64,000 bases of DNA from Camelus bactrianus (lineage: Eukaryota; Chordata; Mammalia; Artiodactyla; Camelidae): the NCBI RefSeq assembly GCF_048773025.1, contig NC_133572.1, positions 9,951,001 to 10,015,000 of the forward strand, in the 5' to 3' direction. How positions within the stretch are numbered: the stretch's first letter is position 1; each line of letters opens with the position of its first letter. Below, piece after piece: positions 44,700 to 55,399 of this stretch. The position numbers and the translations under genes were made by a program. Below the pieces are notes generated by a model. It was given only the letters and a program-made list of their open reading frames with translations, searched no databases and had not been told where the DNA came from.

Positions 44700-45705
44700 T
44701 CCAAAACCCCTACTCAGGAAGATGTGGATGTATTTATGTTGTTCTTTGGTACCCTTCTGATAACTTTTTAAAACTTTTGAGTAACACTGCTTTTAATATT
44801 AAAAAATAAATTCTGATAATATATATATCTATAAATAAGATGGATAAATACATTTAAAGAAAACTATCTAACCATCTACAATATTACATATAAGTTTAGC
44901 AAACTTATTACAATACGTTTAGCAAACACTGAAGGTCATTTTGACTGGAGGCAGCAAATAATCTAAGGTTTCTCTTACACCATTACTTCAAAAGAAATCC
45001 ATGTGCTCTTTTAAGGCATGGCTTAGGATCAATCAAACATGATTTAATCAATATAATAATTAGCCTAGCTTCTGAATCATTTAAGCAATTATGGTTTTCA
45101 AGTTTATTGTTATGAGTATTCTAAAGGCCAATGTCATTTGAGAATTGTTGCTTTGGTGGCTAAAGATATGGTAGTGTATCTCTTTAGACGTCAGAATTTA
45201 ACTTTGAGGAAAATGTTGTATGGATAAGCTTTTACTCAAAGGATTTGTGTTTCTTCACGTTCTTGGGACTTGTTTACTTTCTCTTTTGCATTAGGCTGTG
45301 GTTTAGAAATCAAGTATATTGTTAATTCTACCTCTGTTGGATGCCTTTTGACTCAGGAGACTAACTAACAAGGTTAGCAGGGACATCTTTTGATCTTTTG
45401 AAAGGCAGCCAGCCAATGAATTTGGAGTTTCCTTGGCCAGTTTCATGGGATCACAGCCCAGTCCTGAGCTAAACTTAAGGACAATAAGATTAGTTCTGAC
45501 ATCTAGAAAAAGAATGGAACATATGGGGAAATGCTAGACTTAGAAAAATTACTACTCTCTGATTATTTTCTCAGTTAAAGTTAATGGAAAGTTAAGATTA
45601 GTGCTGGCTAGAAAGGTTGTAAAAATTTATACGTGCACAGTCAAAGGGTGGAATGATTATGTGGAAAGTTTGGATCATATAAAATTCTGCTATGAAAAAA
45701 GATCA
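44700..45705. other. No recognised feature
   Basis: AT-rich. No gene or clear repeat was seen. Confidence 0.45.
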
Positions 45706-45709
45706 AATA

Positions 45710-46194
45710 CTGAACTTTCTTGACTGACTACAGGGTTACATCCCAATAAATCCATCATAAAATGAAAATACGGTTAAGTCAAAAATGCATTTAATACAGC
45801 AAAACTGTGAGCATCGTAAGTTAGCCTAGACTACCTTAAACTGTGTAGATCATTTACATTAGTCTACAGCTGGGCAAGATTATCTTTCACAAAGCCTATT
45901 TTATAATAAAGTATTGAATGCCTCATGTAATTTATTGAATACTGTATTGAAAGTGAAAACCAGCATTGTTGTTCAGGTACAGAATGGTTGCAGCATCATG
46001 ATCGTGAGGCTGCCTGGGAGATGGGCTCAATGCCACTGCCCAGCATCACAGGAGAGTATCCTACTGCATATGGCTAGCCTGGGAAAAACATCAAAATACA
46101 AAATTTCAAGTATGATTTCTGCTGAATAGTATTGCTTTCCCACCATGGCAAAGCGAAAAAATCTTAAGTCAACCCAGAAGTCGGGGAGAGTCTG
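45710..46194. mobile_element. Tigger2/MER8-type DNA transposon
   Basis: GGGTTACATCCCAATAAATCC, GTTAAGTCAAAAATGCATTTA, TTACATTAGTCTACAGCTGGGC, AAAGCCTATTTTATAATAAAG and the end CTTAAGTC ... GTCGGGGAGAGTCTG follow the MER8/Tigger2 pattern. TA dinucleotides at 45708-45709 and 46195-46196 fit Tc1/mariner target use. A non-autonomous internally deleted form. Confidence 0.78.
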
Positions 46195-46199
46195 TATTT

Positions 46200-47080
46200 G
46201 GTCTAGTACTGCTCAAATGTGATGGTTCATTACCAACAGAATTGTTAATAAACATATTTGAACTGGAAATGCTTAAGATAACAATTTTTAGAAATAATGC
46301 ACCTCTCACTAATGTAGACTACCTTGGCATATTGTGGATTACCTCTTTGAAAAATCTCAGGTTTCAATTCTTTCCAGGTTTAAAAATTTCTTTAACTACT
46401 CAACCAGCAGACTACCACATCTTCAAAGATCTTCCCTTAGGTTATCTCCCACAGGTTCCTCAGTTCCCTGAAAATCTTTGGTCCTTGTGCTATTCTATTC
46501 ATCCAGGTGATAAAATTCACTTTCTCCACTCCCATTGCTATTTCTCTATGTGCATTTCATGCACATATCCATCCTTCTATCCTTCACTTGCTCTCTGATA
46601 CCCTAACTGCTACATCTCAAGTCCCAGTTCCAACCTCCTTACTAAGATTTATTTACTATTAAGATATATCCTAATTGTCTTTGAACTATGATATATCCCC
46701 AAGTCTAATTATATTCTCCTCTGTCTTACTGTGCTATACCATTTACATACAGTCTTTTTCTCAACTATACTTGTAAACTTTTAGAAGGCAGGTACATATG
46801 CTACTTTTTTTATATCTCTCTATGTAAAATTAATCTGATTTTATCTTGATCCTAATAATATATAACAGTTTCTCTACAACATCTTTATTTTCAGTTCTCA
46901 CTTCTGGCAAAAACAAAGCATGATCAACTCAGACAGATGCCTCATCCTTAAAACATTCTCTTCCCTTGGCGTCTTAGTTACCACAAACTCTGCTCATTCT
47001 GCTACTTCCTAGACAGCTTCTCTTGTGCCAGCTTTGCTGACTCCTCTCCTCCACCCAGCTCTCAAATACCAGGGTTTCCT
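46200..47080. other. Mostly unannotated; weak L2-like wording
   Basis: Pyrimidine-rich text at about 46440-46620 (CTTTCTCCACTCCCATTGC, CTCTCTGATACCC) resembles L2 coding-end sequence but is too diverged to call. No gene. Confidence 0.35.
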
Positions 47081-47084
47081 TGTT

Positions 47085-47202
47085 TTTTCCAGGGGAGGAA
47101 GGTAATTGGGTTTATTTATTTAAACAGAGCTACTGGGGATTGAACCCAGGACCTTGTGCATGCTAGGCATGTGCTCTACCACTAACCTATAAGCTCTCCC
47201 TC
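47085..47202 (-). mobile_element. Camelid tRNA-Ala SINE
   Basis: Reverse head: ACTGGGGATTGAACCCAGGA, CCTTGTGCATGCTAGGCATG, GCTCTACCACTAACC. The tail is shortened and the flanking duplication is not clear. Confidence 0.88.
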
Positions 47203-47474
47203 CTTGGGACTTTTTACAGGTCTTCTTTTCTCACATGTTCCTCTCACCTCAGGAGATTTCTCCCCTTTTGCAGCTTCCATTGTTTTCTTCTTGGATGTGG
47301 ACATTTTCAAATATGGCTGCAAATTCTTTAACACTTGAACACTGTCAAATTATTGGGATTCCAATAATACTATCTGCATAGGAAATACTTAACTCTTTGA
47401 TATTCAATGGCTACCACTTTCAGGGTCTAAAAGCAGAGCTCTTTTCCCAAATCATGTTCTAAGATAACTTTCAG

Positions 47475-47985
47475 GTCACTACATCAGTTATCTATTGCCT
47501 TACAACAAGCCATATCAAAACACAGTGGCTTAAAGCAACAACAGTCATTTGTTTTGCTCACAAATCTGCACACTGAGCAGGCTCCACTGGGTGGCTCATC
47601 TCCGTTCTATGTGGTGTCAGCTGGGATGACTTGACTGGGGCTGGAGGAGCCAGTAGCAGTATGGCTCACTCATGTGCCTGACAAGTTGGTGCTGACTGTC
47701 AGCTAGGAGTTCAGCTGTGGCTGCGGCCAGGACCCTCAGGTCCTCTTCACATGGGTCCTTCCACAGCTTTCTTGGGCTTCTTCATAGCATAGTTTTTGTC
47801 CCAACAGTGAAAATCCCAATAGATGAATATGGATGACATTTTAATGACTTTATTTTACTTGCCTAGGTTCAAAGGGAAGAGACCTAGACTCCACCTTCTG
47901 GGTGGTGGCAAGGGTCTTGAAGAGCATGTGGATAGGAGATACCATTGCTATCACCTTTAAAAATCAGTCTGCTGCAGGGGCTAAA
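47475..47985 (-). mobile_element. MLT1-type LTR (ERVL-MaLR fossil)
   Basis: On the plus strand it begins TCAGTTATCTATTGCCTTAC, AGTGGCTTAAAGCAACAAC, then GACTGGGGCTGGAGGAGCC and TGTGCCTGACAAGTTGGTGC, the reverse of MLT1. No internal genes. Ancient and much mutated. Confidence 0.65.
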
Positions 47986-48104
47986 GTGCCAGGTCACTAT
48001 CTGTAGGTTAATTCTGGATCATTCACATAATCCAAATGCTAGCCCATATGCTTCTCCAGTTCTAATTAGGCAACTACTGTTTATCTCTCCTCAAGTGTTC
48101 AAAG

Positions 48105-48728
48105 ATATAAGGAATCACACGATCCAGCTATTCCACTTCTGGGTATTTATCCAAAGAATAAGAACACTCATTCAAAAAGGTATATGCACCTGATGTTCAT
48201 AGCAGCATTATTTACAATACCCAAGATAGGGAAACAGACTAAGTGTCCAACTATGGATGAATAGATAAATGTGTGATATATATAATATATATCTATATAA
48301 TATATAGGTATGGATATACACAATGAAATACTACTCAGCCATAAAAAAGAATGAAATCTTGCCATTTGAGACAACATGGATGGGCACTGAGATACTATGT
48401 TAATGAAACAATTTAGAAGGCGAAAGACAAAAACTATGATTTCACTCATATGTGGAATCTAAAAACACAAAAACAAAACCAAAAATGAATGAGCAAACAA
48501 AACAAAACACACTCATAGACACAAAGAACAGACTAGTGGTTACCAGAGGGGAAGGGGACTGGGAGGCAGGCAAAATGAGTGAAGGGGGTCAAGTACATGG
48601 TGATGAATGGTAACCAGACTTTGGTGATGCTCACTGTGTAAATGAACACAGACATCTATTGAATCATAGCATTGCACACCTGAAACTTGTATAATGTTAT
48701 ATACCAATTTTACCTCAATAAAAAAAGA
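48105..48728 (+). mobile_element. L1 3' end (L1MA type)
   Basis: GATCCAGCTATTCCACTTC, GCAGCATTATTTACAATACCC, GAAATACTACTCAGCC, AACAACATGGATGGGCAC, then a 3'UTR with CATGGTGATGAATGGTAACC and the end TTATATACCAATTTTACC-TCAATAAA. 5'-truncated. Confidence 0.87.
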
Positions 48729-48759
48729 GATAGTAGGAAATTGCTTTTATACATTAGAA

Positions 48760-48960
48760 TATCAAATCATTATACATTATATCATACATTATAATATTAA
48801 TAATGTATTCTTATGTATAATGTATGATATACATTCATATGCATTATATATTACATATTATATTACAGATTATATGTGTACTACATATAATGTATAATTA
48901 TACCATTTATAACATAATAATGCATATCATGCATATAATTTCATGTATTACAATATCAAA
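48760..48960. repeat. AT-rich palindromic tract
   Basis: About 200 bases composed of ATTATA, CATTATA, TATAATG and ATGTATAAT words on both strands, so many short hairpins are possible. It directly follows the 3' end of the L1 at 48105-48728. Confidence 0.75.
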
Positions 48961-48964
48961 TTAG

Positions 48965-50090
48965 ATCCCATAGCAGTATCTAGGTTAAATGCTGATTGAT
49001 AGTCAAATCTATACCCTGTCAGTGTATCACTTTTTCCCCCCAGTTTTGAATAGGGAAGAAAGCAAAGCAAACAAAGAAAAAAACCCCAAAATGTCTTCAA
49101 AGAATGTTTCACAAAAGTGAGATAGTCAAATTGATGATCTTATTCAGTTTATGTCATTTTTGCTGAGATGGCCAGTTTTTAGAAGTAGACATCAATTTCC
49201 TAGAATATGGACTGTGCTCCTCAATTTTATCTGTGCTAGAACAAGAATTTCAAAAGGTTGGAAAAAATCACAGTCAGCATCTAAGTAAACTTAAACCAGA
49301 GACCCTCAAAACTAATACTCAATGTCTCACCTTCAAATTTTGATACTGTCTTATCTTTAACTCAGCATCACTAAACTACAAATATAAATACAGAACACAG
49401 CAGAATGTAACTTTGAGGATCATCCATCCTCTATCCCGGGCAAAAAATAACAAATAAATCAACATGTGACATTCTTACATCTCCAGGGTCACAAAAATAT
49501 TACTGTTTCATAAAAGACAAAAGAAAAGAAAGGGATAATACATGCCAGTGTAATTTTGTTATTTCCTTCCAAATACAAACGATACAAACTATCATCTTCT
49601 TTTCCCAAGAAAGCACAGCCCAGGTCTAAAGCTCACACAGGTTACCAGAAAGAGCCTCATTCTATGCACTATCGTCCTACCCAGGTTATAAATCTTCTGC
49701 TGGCTTTGTGGGTTTACAGACTTGCTGTTCGTAGCTTGACGGTCTTCAGAAAGAATTTAAAATTTGTGATTAATGTTCCCTTTTTGTCTACATGTATGCA
49801 TGCACTTTAAACATCAATTTCAGGTGAAATAAATAAAATTAAATTCTGTTTAGAAAACAGTAAACCAAGATCTTGTGATGGACTTTAGCCTAATAACTTG
49901 TGCATTCTTAAGTCTGGGGAGCTATCAAATTGCCCTCAGTTTTAAATGTTTTTATTATGTGCTTATATTTGGGGAATGATACTATGACCCAGAACTAGGT
50001 GGTGAGAGTTGTTTAGATGCTACCCAACACCCGAGGAATAAGTTAAAAAGAGAAAAACACAGCTAACCCACTGGTTATCTTATTTACGTG
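48965..50090. other. No recognised gene or repeat
   Basis: The 84-codon frame at 49556-49810 has no recognisable product. Confidence 0.45.
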
Positions 50091-50094
50091 CATA

Positions 50095-50235
50095 GTATCT
50101 GCACAAGAATGAGTTCTATACTTAGACGAACTGGGTTCTAACCTCATTTCATGTATTTATTGTGAAATGAGACTGATCAATGGTATCTGCCTTTTAAGGT
50201 TAGCGGGATTAATGGGAGAGTTCCTGTAAATCCCT
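50095..50235 (+). mobile_element. MIR SINE (degraded)
   Basis: ACTGGGTTCTAACCTCATTTC, TGAGACTGATCAATGGTATCTGCC, GGGATTAATGGGAGAG follow MIR in its own orientation. Confidence 0.55.
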
Positions 50236-50379
50236 TTAGCAGAGCGGCTGATTCACAGACAGGACTTGATGATCATGGGGCATTACTGTCACCGCCAAGC
50301 TCAGCTGTCACCTCATCTGTGGAGCCCACCTCCCCAGTCTCCCTGAATGCTTCAGTGAGAACCACCCCTCTGGCTGAAC

Positions 50380-50880
50380 TACGTTGGCATGATTTCACAT
50401 CTCTCTTACAGCACCTCCAGGAATTACGGTTATTACCATATACTGTGTCGTCTTCCTCGTCAGGTATTAGGCTCCAGATGGCAAGGACCATGCCTTCTTC
50501 ATCTTCGTATTTTAATCTCAGTCCCCCTTTCCCAAGACCTAATACCAGGTTCATATACACTGGACTTTAAATGACTGCCTATTAAGGTGACAGGCTCCTC
50601 GTCACCCTTTGGGTCTCATGTCAAATGTCACCTTTCTGTTGACTGGTTCTAAGGAAGCCTCCCCAGCCCTACCCATCCTCTACCAAAGAAACTCCATTAC
50701 ATCACCCTGTTCCTTTCTTCCACAGTCCTTATCATTTGGGGAAATAATTTAACTAACGTACGCACTCGTTTGTTGTCAGTCTCTCCCGCCAGGACGCGAG
50801 CACCGTGACGGCGGAGCCGTCTTTCGCACCGAACCCTCAGCCCCGGCACAGCGCCACTCCAAGCGCGCAGGGAGTACTTC
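50380..50880 (+). mobile_element. Two L2 LINE 3' tails in tandem
   Basis: The first tail: TTAGGCTCCAGATGGCAAGG ... AAGACCTAATACCAGGTTC. The second starts near 50600: GTCTCATGTCAAATGTCACC, ACATCACCCTGTTCCTTTC, GTCTCTCCCGCCAGGACG ... CAGCCCCGGCACAGCG. The second tail is unusually CpG-rich for an L2. Confidence 0.55.
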
Positions 50881-51240
50881 TCCAGCGAATCACCACGCCT
50901 CCAAGCGCCCCGCTGTGACAGTGCAGCAGAAGTGACGTGTCCCAGGGCCCCTGGTTTAAAGCACCAGTCAAGCTGGTGACGACTGTGGAATGTTTAAGAA
51001 GGTGCTGTTCAGCAACAACCGCGGTAAGGTGGCAGTCCCCGCCTGCCTCCCTTGGCCTTCGCCATCCCCGGCTCCCTGCAGCCCCCGTGCGTTCCGAAAC
51101 CAGTCCGGGAGTGAGGAAGGCAAGCCTTAAGCGGCTGCTGGGGCCGTGAGGGAAACAGTGAGGCCCCGTCAGACCTGGGTGGCTTCGACGAGGTCTGCTT
51201 ACGTCGAAGGGCTGCCAAATAACACTCCCCAGGCAAGCAC
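50757..51240. promoter_or_regulatory. Orphan CpG island about 11.6 kb upstream of STRAP
   Basis: I count about 38 CpG in 484 bases by hand, at GC content near 60%, an observed/expected ratio of roughly 0.85, which meets the usual island criteria. It contains a CRE-like TGACGTG at 50933-50939. The left third is L2-derived; the rest is not recognised. Minus-strand frames of 187 and 75 codons and a plus-strand frame of 70 cross it, but none resembles a known protein. It could be an alternative promoter, for example for EPS8 on the minus strand, or an unmethylated enhancer. Confidence 0.6.
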
Positions 51241-51244
51241 CATC

Positions 51245-51418
51245 TCCTAGGGCTGATAAGGAAAGGCCTCGGCTCACTGGAAAACAGTAGTCAAAGAACA
51301 ATTGGAAGCTGTATTTTACACAATATAACATGAGGTATTTAGTAAATGTGAATATATCTTTATTAAAAAAAACCTTGACTCTCTCACAGTCTCCATCCAA
51401 TCCATCAGCATATTTTGT
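51245..51418. other. No recognised feature
   Basis: Short AT-rich spacer between the CpG island and an L2. Confidence 0.4.
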
Positions 51419-51419
51419 C

Positions 51420-52430
51420 TGCTTTTCCTTCTAACACACCGAGACTCTGACTACCTCTTACCACCCTCACTGCTACTGCTCTGGTACAAGTGTCCATCCT
51501 CTCTCCTGGGGGTTATTGCAACATCCTCCTAATTTGTGTCGCTGGGTTACCTCAGATCTTCCACTCTTCCATTTGAAACTCTGCAGTTGGTTACTCATTT
51601 CACTCTAAGTAATAGCCAAAGTCCTTACAAGGCTCACAAAGACCTCCGTGACCCTTCCCGGGGCCCCTGCCAACAACCTGTTACCTCCCTCACTTCACAT
51701 CCTGCCAATCTCCATCTCGATCACTCCACTCAAGCCTCGGTGGCCTCTTTGCCCTTCCCTTCCCCTGAGGTGTACTAGATGCAGGCATCCGTGGGGCTTA
51801 CCCCTTTATTTCCTTCAGGGCTTAGCTAAAATGTGACTTGATGAATGACACGCCCTCTCTCCCACTATTTTTCTCCATATCTCTCATTAATCACCATGCA
51901 CCATACCACACACACATTATTTGATGACACTTGGCCCTCCATATCTGCAGGTTCTGCAACTGCAGATTCAACCAACCTCAAATCAAAAATATTTGAAAAA
52001 GAAAATTCCAGAAAGTTCCGAAAAGCAAACCTTAAATCTGTTGTGCACCAGCAATGATCTGCACAGCATTTACATTGTATTTACAACAATTTATATAGCA
52101 TTGACATTGTACTAGGTATCATAAGGAATCTAAAGATGATTTAAATGTGTGGGGAAATGTGTGTAGGTTATAGGCAAATAAATACCACATTATTTCATGT
52201 CAGGGACTTAAGCATGTGCAGATTTTGGTGTCTGCTGTGGGTCCCGGAACCAATGTCCCGCTGATACCGAGCGACCACTGTGCTTATTATCTACGCTCCA
52301 TCTGCACCTGCTAAAATGTAAGTGCCGTGAAAGCTGGATGTTTCTATGTTCTGTTCACCCTTAATCTTTAAGACGTCACTAGGAACACAGTAGCACCAAA
52401 TAGGTATTTCTGATACATTTCTCTCTACAT
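51420..52430 (+). mobile_element. L2 LINE, split by MER2
   Basis: Before the insertion: GGTTACTCATTTCACTCTAAG, GTCCTTACAAGGCTCACAAAG, CCTCACTTCACATCCTGCC. After it: CTTATTATCTACGCTCCATC and AAAATGTAAGTGCCGTGAAAGC, the L2 3'UTR. Both halves are collinear, so the DNA transposon landed in an existing L2. Confidence 0.72.
51928..52280. mobile_element. MER2 (Tigger-type) DNA transposon, near full length
   Basis: It begins CACTTGGCCCTCCATATCTG and ends CTGATACCGAGCGACCACTG, the two imperfect inverted ends. Inside, CAGATTCAACCAACCTCAAA, ATTCCAGAAAGTTCCG, TAGGTATCATAAGGAATCTA and GGACTTAAGCATGTGCAG follow MER2. The size (353) fits the roughly 345-bp non-autonomous family. Confidence 0.88.
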
Positions 52431-53072
52431 TTTTCCTGATTCCTTCATGAGACTTCAAGTAAAGGCTGTGTCTTATTTATCTATGTCAGTGTTCCACATA
52501 TTTCTTTGAATGAATTAATATAAAACACTTTTGAAAGAAATTTAGAGTTCCATTTATTCTGAAAATCATTTATACCTATACCAAATAGCAATTGATAAGC
52601 ATAGATGGTATTAATTTTAGGTTTGTTTGTTTTAATTAAATAGGAAAATAATTGAAAGCCACCACTATTCATTTTGAATATTGACTTCTGATCTTCTTAT
52701 TTTAAAATTCAAATTATGCTCTGAAATGTCCTGAAGGACTGAAGCAGATATTTTCAATTCCATGGACACTGGACCCATATTTCTTAGGTTGACGCAAAAC
52801 TTAGGCTCCCTGTTCTCTGATTTTCATTCTCATTTTTTCCATTTCTATATGCAGAGGACAAAGAGAAACATCCGTCCTCCCAGAATGGCATGGCCTGCAG
52901 AGGTGACGAGGGCTGCGCACTAGGAGGATTAAGCACACAAAGAAGATAATTTACTTGCAGAGGCCCCCCACAGAAAATGGTGGAATAGTAAGAATGGCAT
53001 TCTGAGTTTCTGTTATCCTAAGAAAGATCAATTTGAACAGCTCCAGTTCATGCCTCACAGTTCATTTGTAAA

Positions 53073-53086
53073 CCACCAGGGGTCAC
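53073..53086 (+). promoter_or_regulatory. CTCF-like motif
   Basis: CCACCAGGGGTCAC fits the CTCF core CCASYAGRKGGCRS at 13 of 14 positions. Confidence 0.4.
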
Positions 53087-54462
53087 ATAAATTAAGAAAA
53101 AAAAATTTAACCTTAAATGTAAGGCAAAGAAAACAAACTGTTAATAATTTACAAAAGTGGTTTGCTTTTACATACAGGCTGACATCTAGTTGAAGACCAA
53201 AATACACTGTATTTTTGTTACTATCTTTAAAATCATCCCTGATAGTAATAGAGCTCTAAATAATAACATTTCATTAGGGAAAATGATGAAAAATGCAGAG
53301 ATACTGGACTGACTTCTGTAAATGCAAACCCTTATAGTTGGTTTTAAGAGCCACTTACAGGATGGCTTCCCTGGGTGGGGAAATTATGGGCAATTTTAAT
53401 TTTTTTTCTTTGAGCTTTTAGAGTCTTTCAAAAGTTTTATAAGGAATCTGTATTTTTAATCAGAAAAAAAATGTGAAAATTATAATGCGCTTATATATTT
53501 TTTCTAATATACATAATGTTCAACTCAAATTTAGACATTAGCAACGCACCTCATGTGTTCGAAAGCAAAAGGCCCAGTTGATCCGGCAGAAAAACAGCTC
53601 CAAGGCTACTGAATTTGACTCATTCCCTGAGTGCTATTTATTGTAAATTGAAAATTCAATGCCAGGCAGATAAGTCATCATGTAAGGGAAGTGAATCAGA
53701 GAGCGGAACCATTTTTGACAAGCAATTGGACTGTGGAAAGAAAGGGCTAGAGAAAGAGTGTAACTGGAGAGGATTTGAGATTTCTTTGATGCCTGTAACA
53801 CCCTCTATGCATACAACAGGGAGAAATGGGTAAGACTTAAATGTTTTAAGTCTTGTCTAGGGATCTGTTATCCTCTAAAATCTTGGAAATACTCATTAAT
53901 GTCCCTGAATATATTATTTCAGACATGATTTAAAATCATTCTGACAAAGATGGGTGCCTTCAGGACATTCCCCCACAGGAATATCCTGTCTCCTTCCACT
54001 CTCAGACTCTGGGACGTTGCTTCAATTTGATCCAATTCTGGGGTCTCCAGCAACGCAGAGATGGTACACGTGGAAGGAGGGCGACCGGCTGTTGTTAGCC
54101 TTGAATAACACCAGCTAGACTAAGTAATTTCTCCGCGTATCATCTGCAAGCCTGAAGGTGTGAATCAAGAATAAAAGCAAAAGGAATTCAAGGGTGAAGG
54201 GAACTTCTGCCACCTTTTAAGTAGTGAGATGGGGCTAATTGGAATAGAATTAGGATGATAACAAAGAATGTGAAGTGTTTATAAGGAAATTGATTCAAAT
54301 TTTAGAGAATTAAAAAAGTTTTCTTAGTGTGTATTGAAATATCTTTCAAATATAAACAATATGTTATGATTTGTCAGTTTAAAAATAAAAATATTCATGT
54401 AAACCACACACAATCCCTTCAGTCTCCAACACATTATAAATGGGTCAATACATGGGAAGAGA

Positions 54463-54476
54463 CTGCCATCTAGTGC
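54463..54476 (-). promoter_or_regulatory. CTCF-like motif
   Basis: On the minus strand GCACTAGATGGCAG fits the core CCASYAGRKGGCRS at 13 of 14 positions. It faces the plus-strand motif at 53073-53086. Confidence 0.42.
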
Positions 54477-55235
54477 CTAAAGGAAAAATACATATTTGTG
54501 TAGGATTGGGGTAAAATCTGATTTAAGCAAATGCTAACATTCCTAAATATATCATTTTATTAATCAGACACTTCTTGCTTAACTCAGGAATCAAACAGTT
54601 TCAGCTATTTAGGTATATAAGATGTTTTAAAACATATAAATGATTTTGCCAATAAATTTTATTATTTTGTTCTGTTTAAAAGTGTAATATGTGCCTTTAA
54701 AGAAAATTTCTAACCTACAGAAAAGTATAGAAAAGAAAATAAAATCTAGAGCCCTTCTGCCTAGAGGCAGCTACAGTTAACATTTTAATGAATTTCTTTA
54801 AATTCTTTCTATGCATTCACAAATTTCATATAACTGACATCTCAGAAAGTGATGCTTGAAGGGTGCCTTAAAACTTTACAGTTATACATGTCTTTAACCA
54901 TATGGTTAAAACTTGCTGTTGTCTGAGTGAGGTTCCTTTCCTGGAGGGAATAAACTATGCACTGGCATGGATAAATGAGAGAGTATCTTATGTTAGGCAA
55001 GTGGCTCAATACTGCTGGAAAATGAAGTCGGAAGTTCAGCAAGTGTTAGGGAGAAGAATTAACAGGAGTTGGAGATGTACATGGAAACCAGACCAAGTAG
55101 AACCATGGATGTGCCAGTTGCATACATTGTCTGCTGATATGGGTAACTATTGAGGCATTTTGGGTAATGAACTGATACTAGATTTACGTGCCACAAAATA
55201 ATAATAGAATAATTTGATATACTATGGAGAACAGG

Positions 55236-55395
55236 CTGCAACAATTGGTTCTCCAAGCTGCCTGCACTTTATAACCACCTAGGGAGCTTTACAAATGTTG
55301 CTCCCCAACTCTGGTCCAAACCAATTAAATCAAGATCCTTGGGAATGAGATATCTTAAATAGTTTCCCAGATGGTATTATTATACAGCTTGGGGT
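55236..55395. mobile_element. MER5/MER20-type hAT DNA transposon
   Basis: GGTTCTCCAAGCTGCCTGCAC, ATAACCACCTAGGGAGC, CAATTAAATCAAGATCCTTGGG follow this non-autonomous hAT group. The ends are eroded. Confidence 0.6.
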
Positions 55396-55399
55396 AAAA

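Larger units (their letters stand above)
52435..55230. other. About 2.8 kb unannotated
   Basis: No gene or confident repeat. Two strong CTCF-like motifs are at 53073-53086 and 54463-54476. Confidence 0.5.

Noticed and set aside
50837-51400. 187-codon minus-strand frame across the orphan CpG island
   Set aside because: Long frames are expected by chance in GC-rich DNA. The translation has no recognisable domain, and part overlaps L2-derived sequence.
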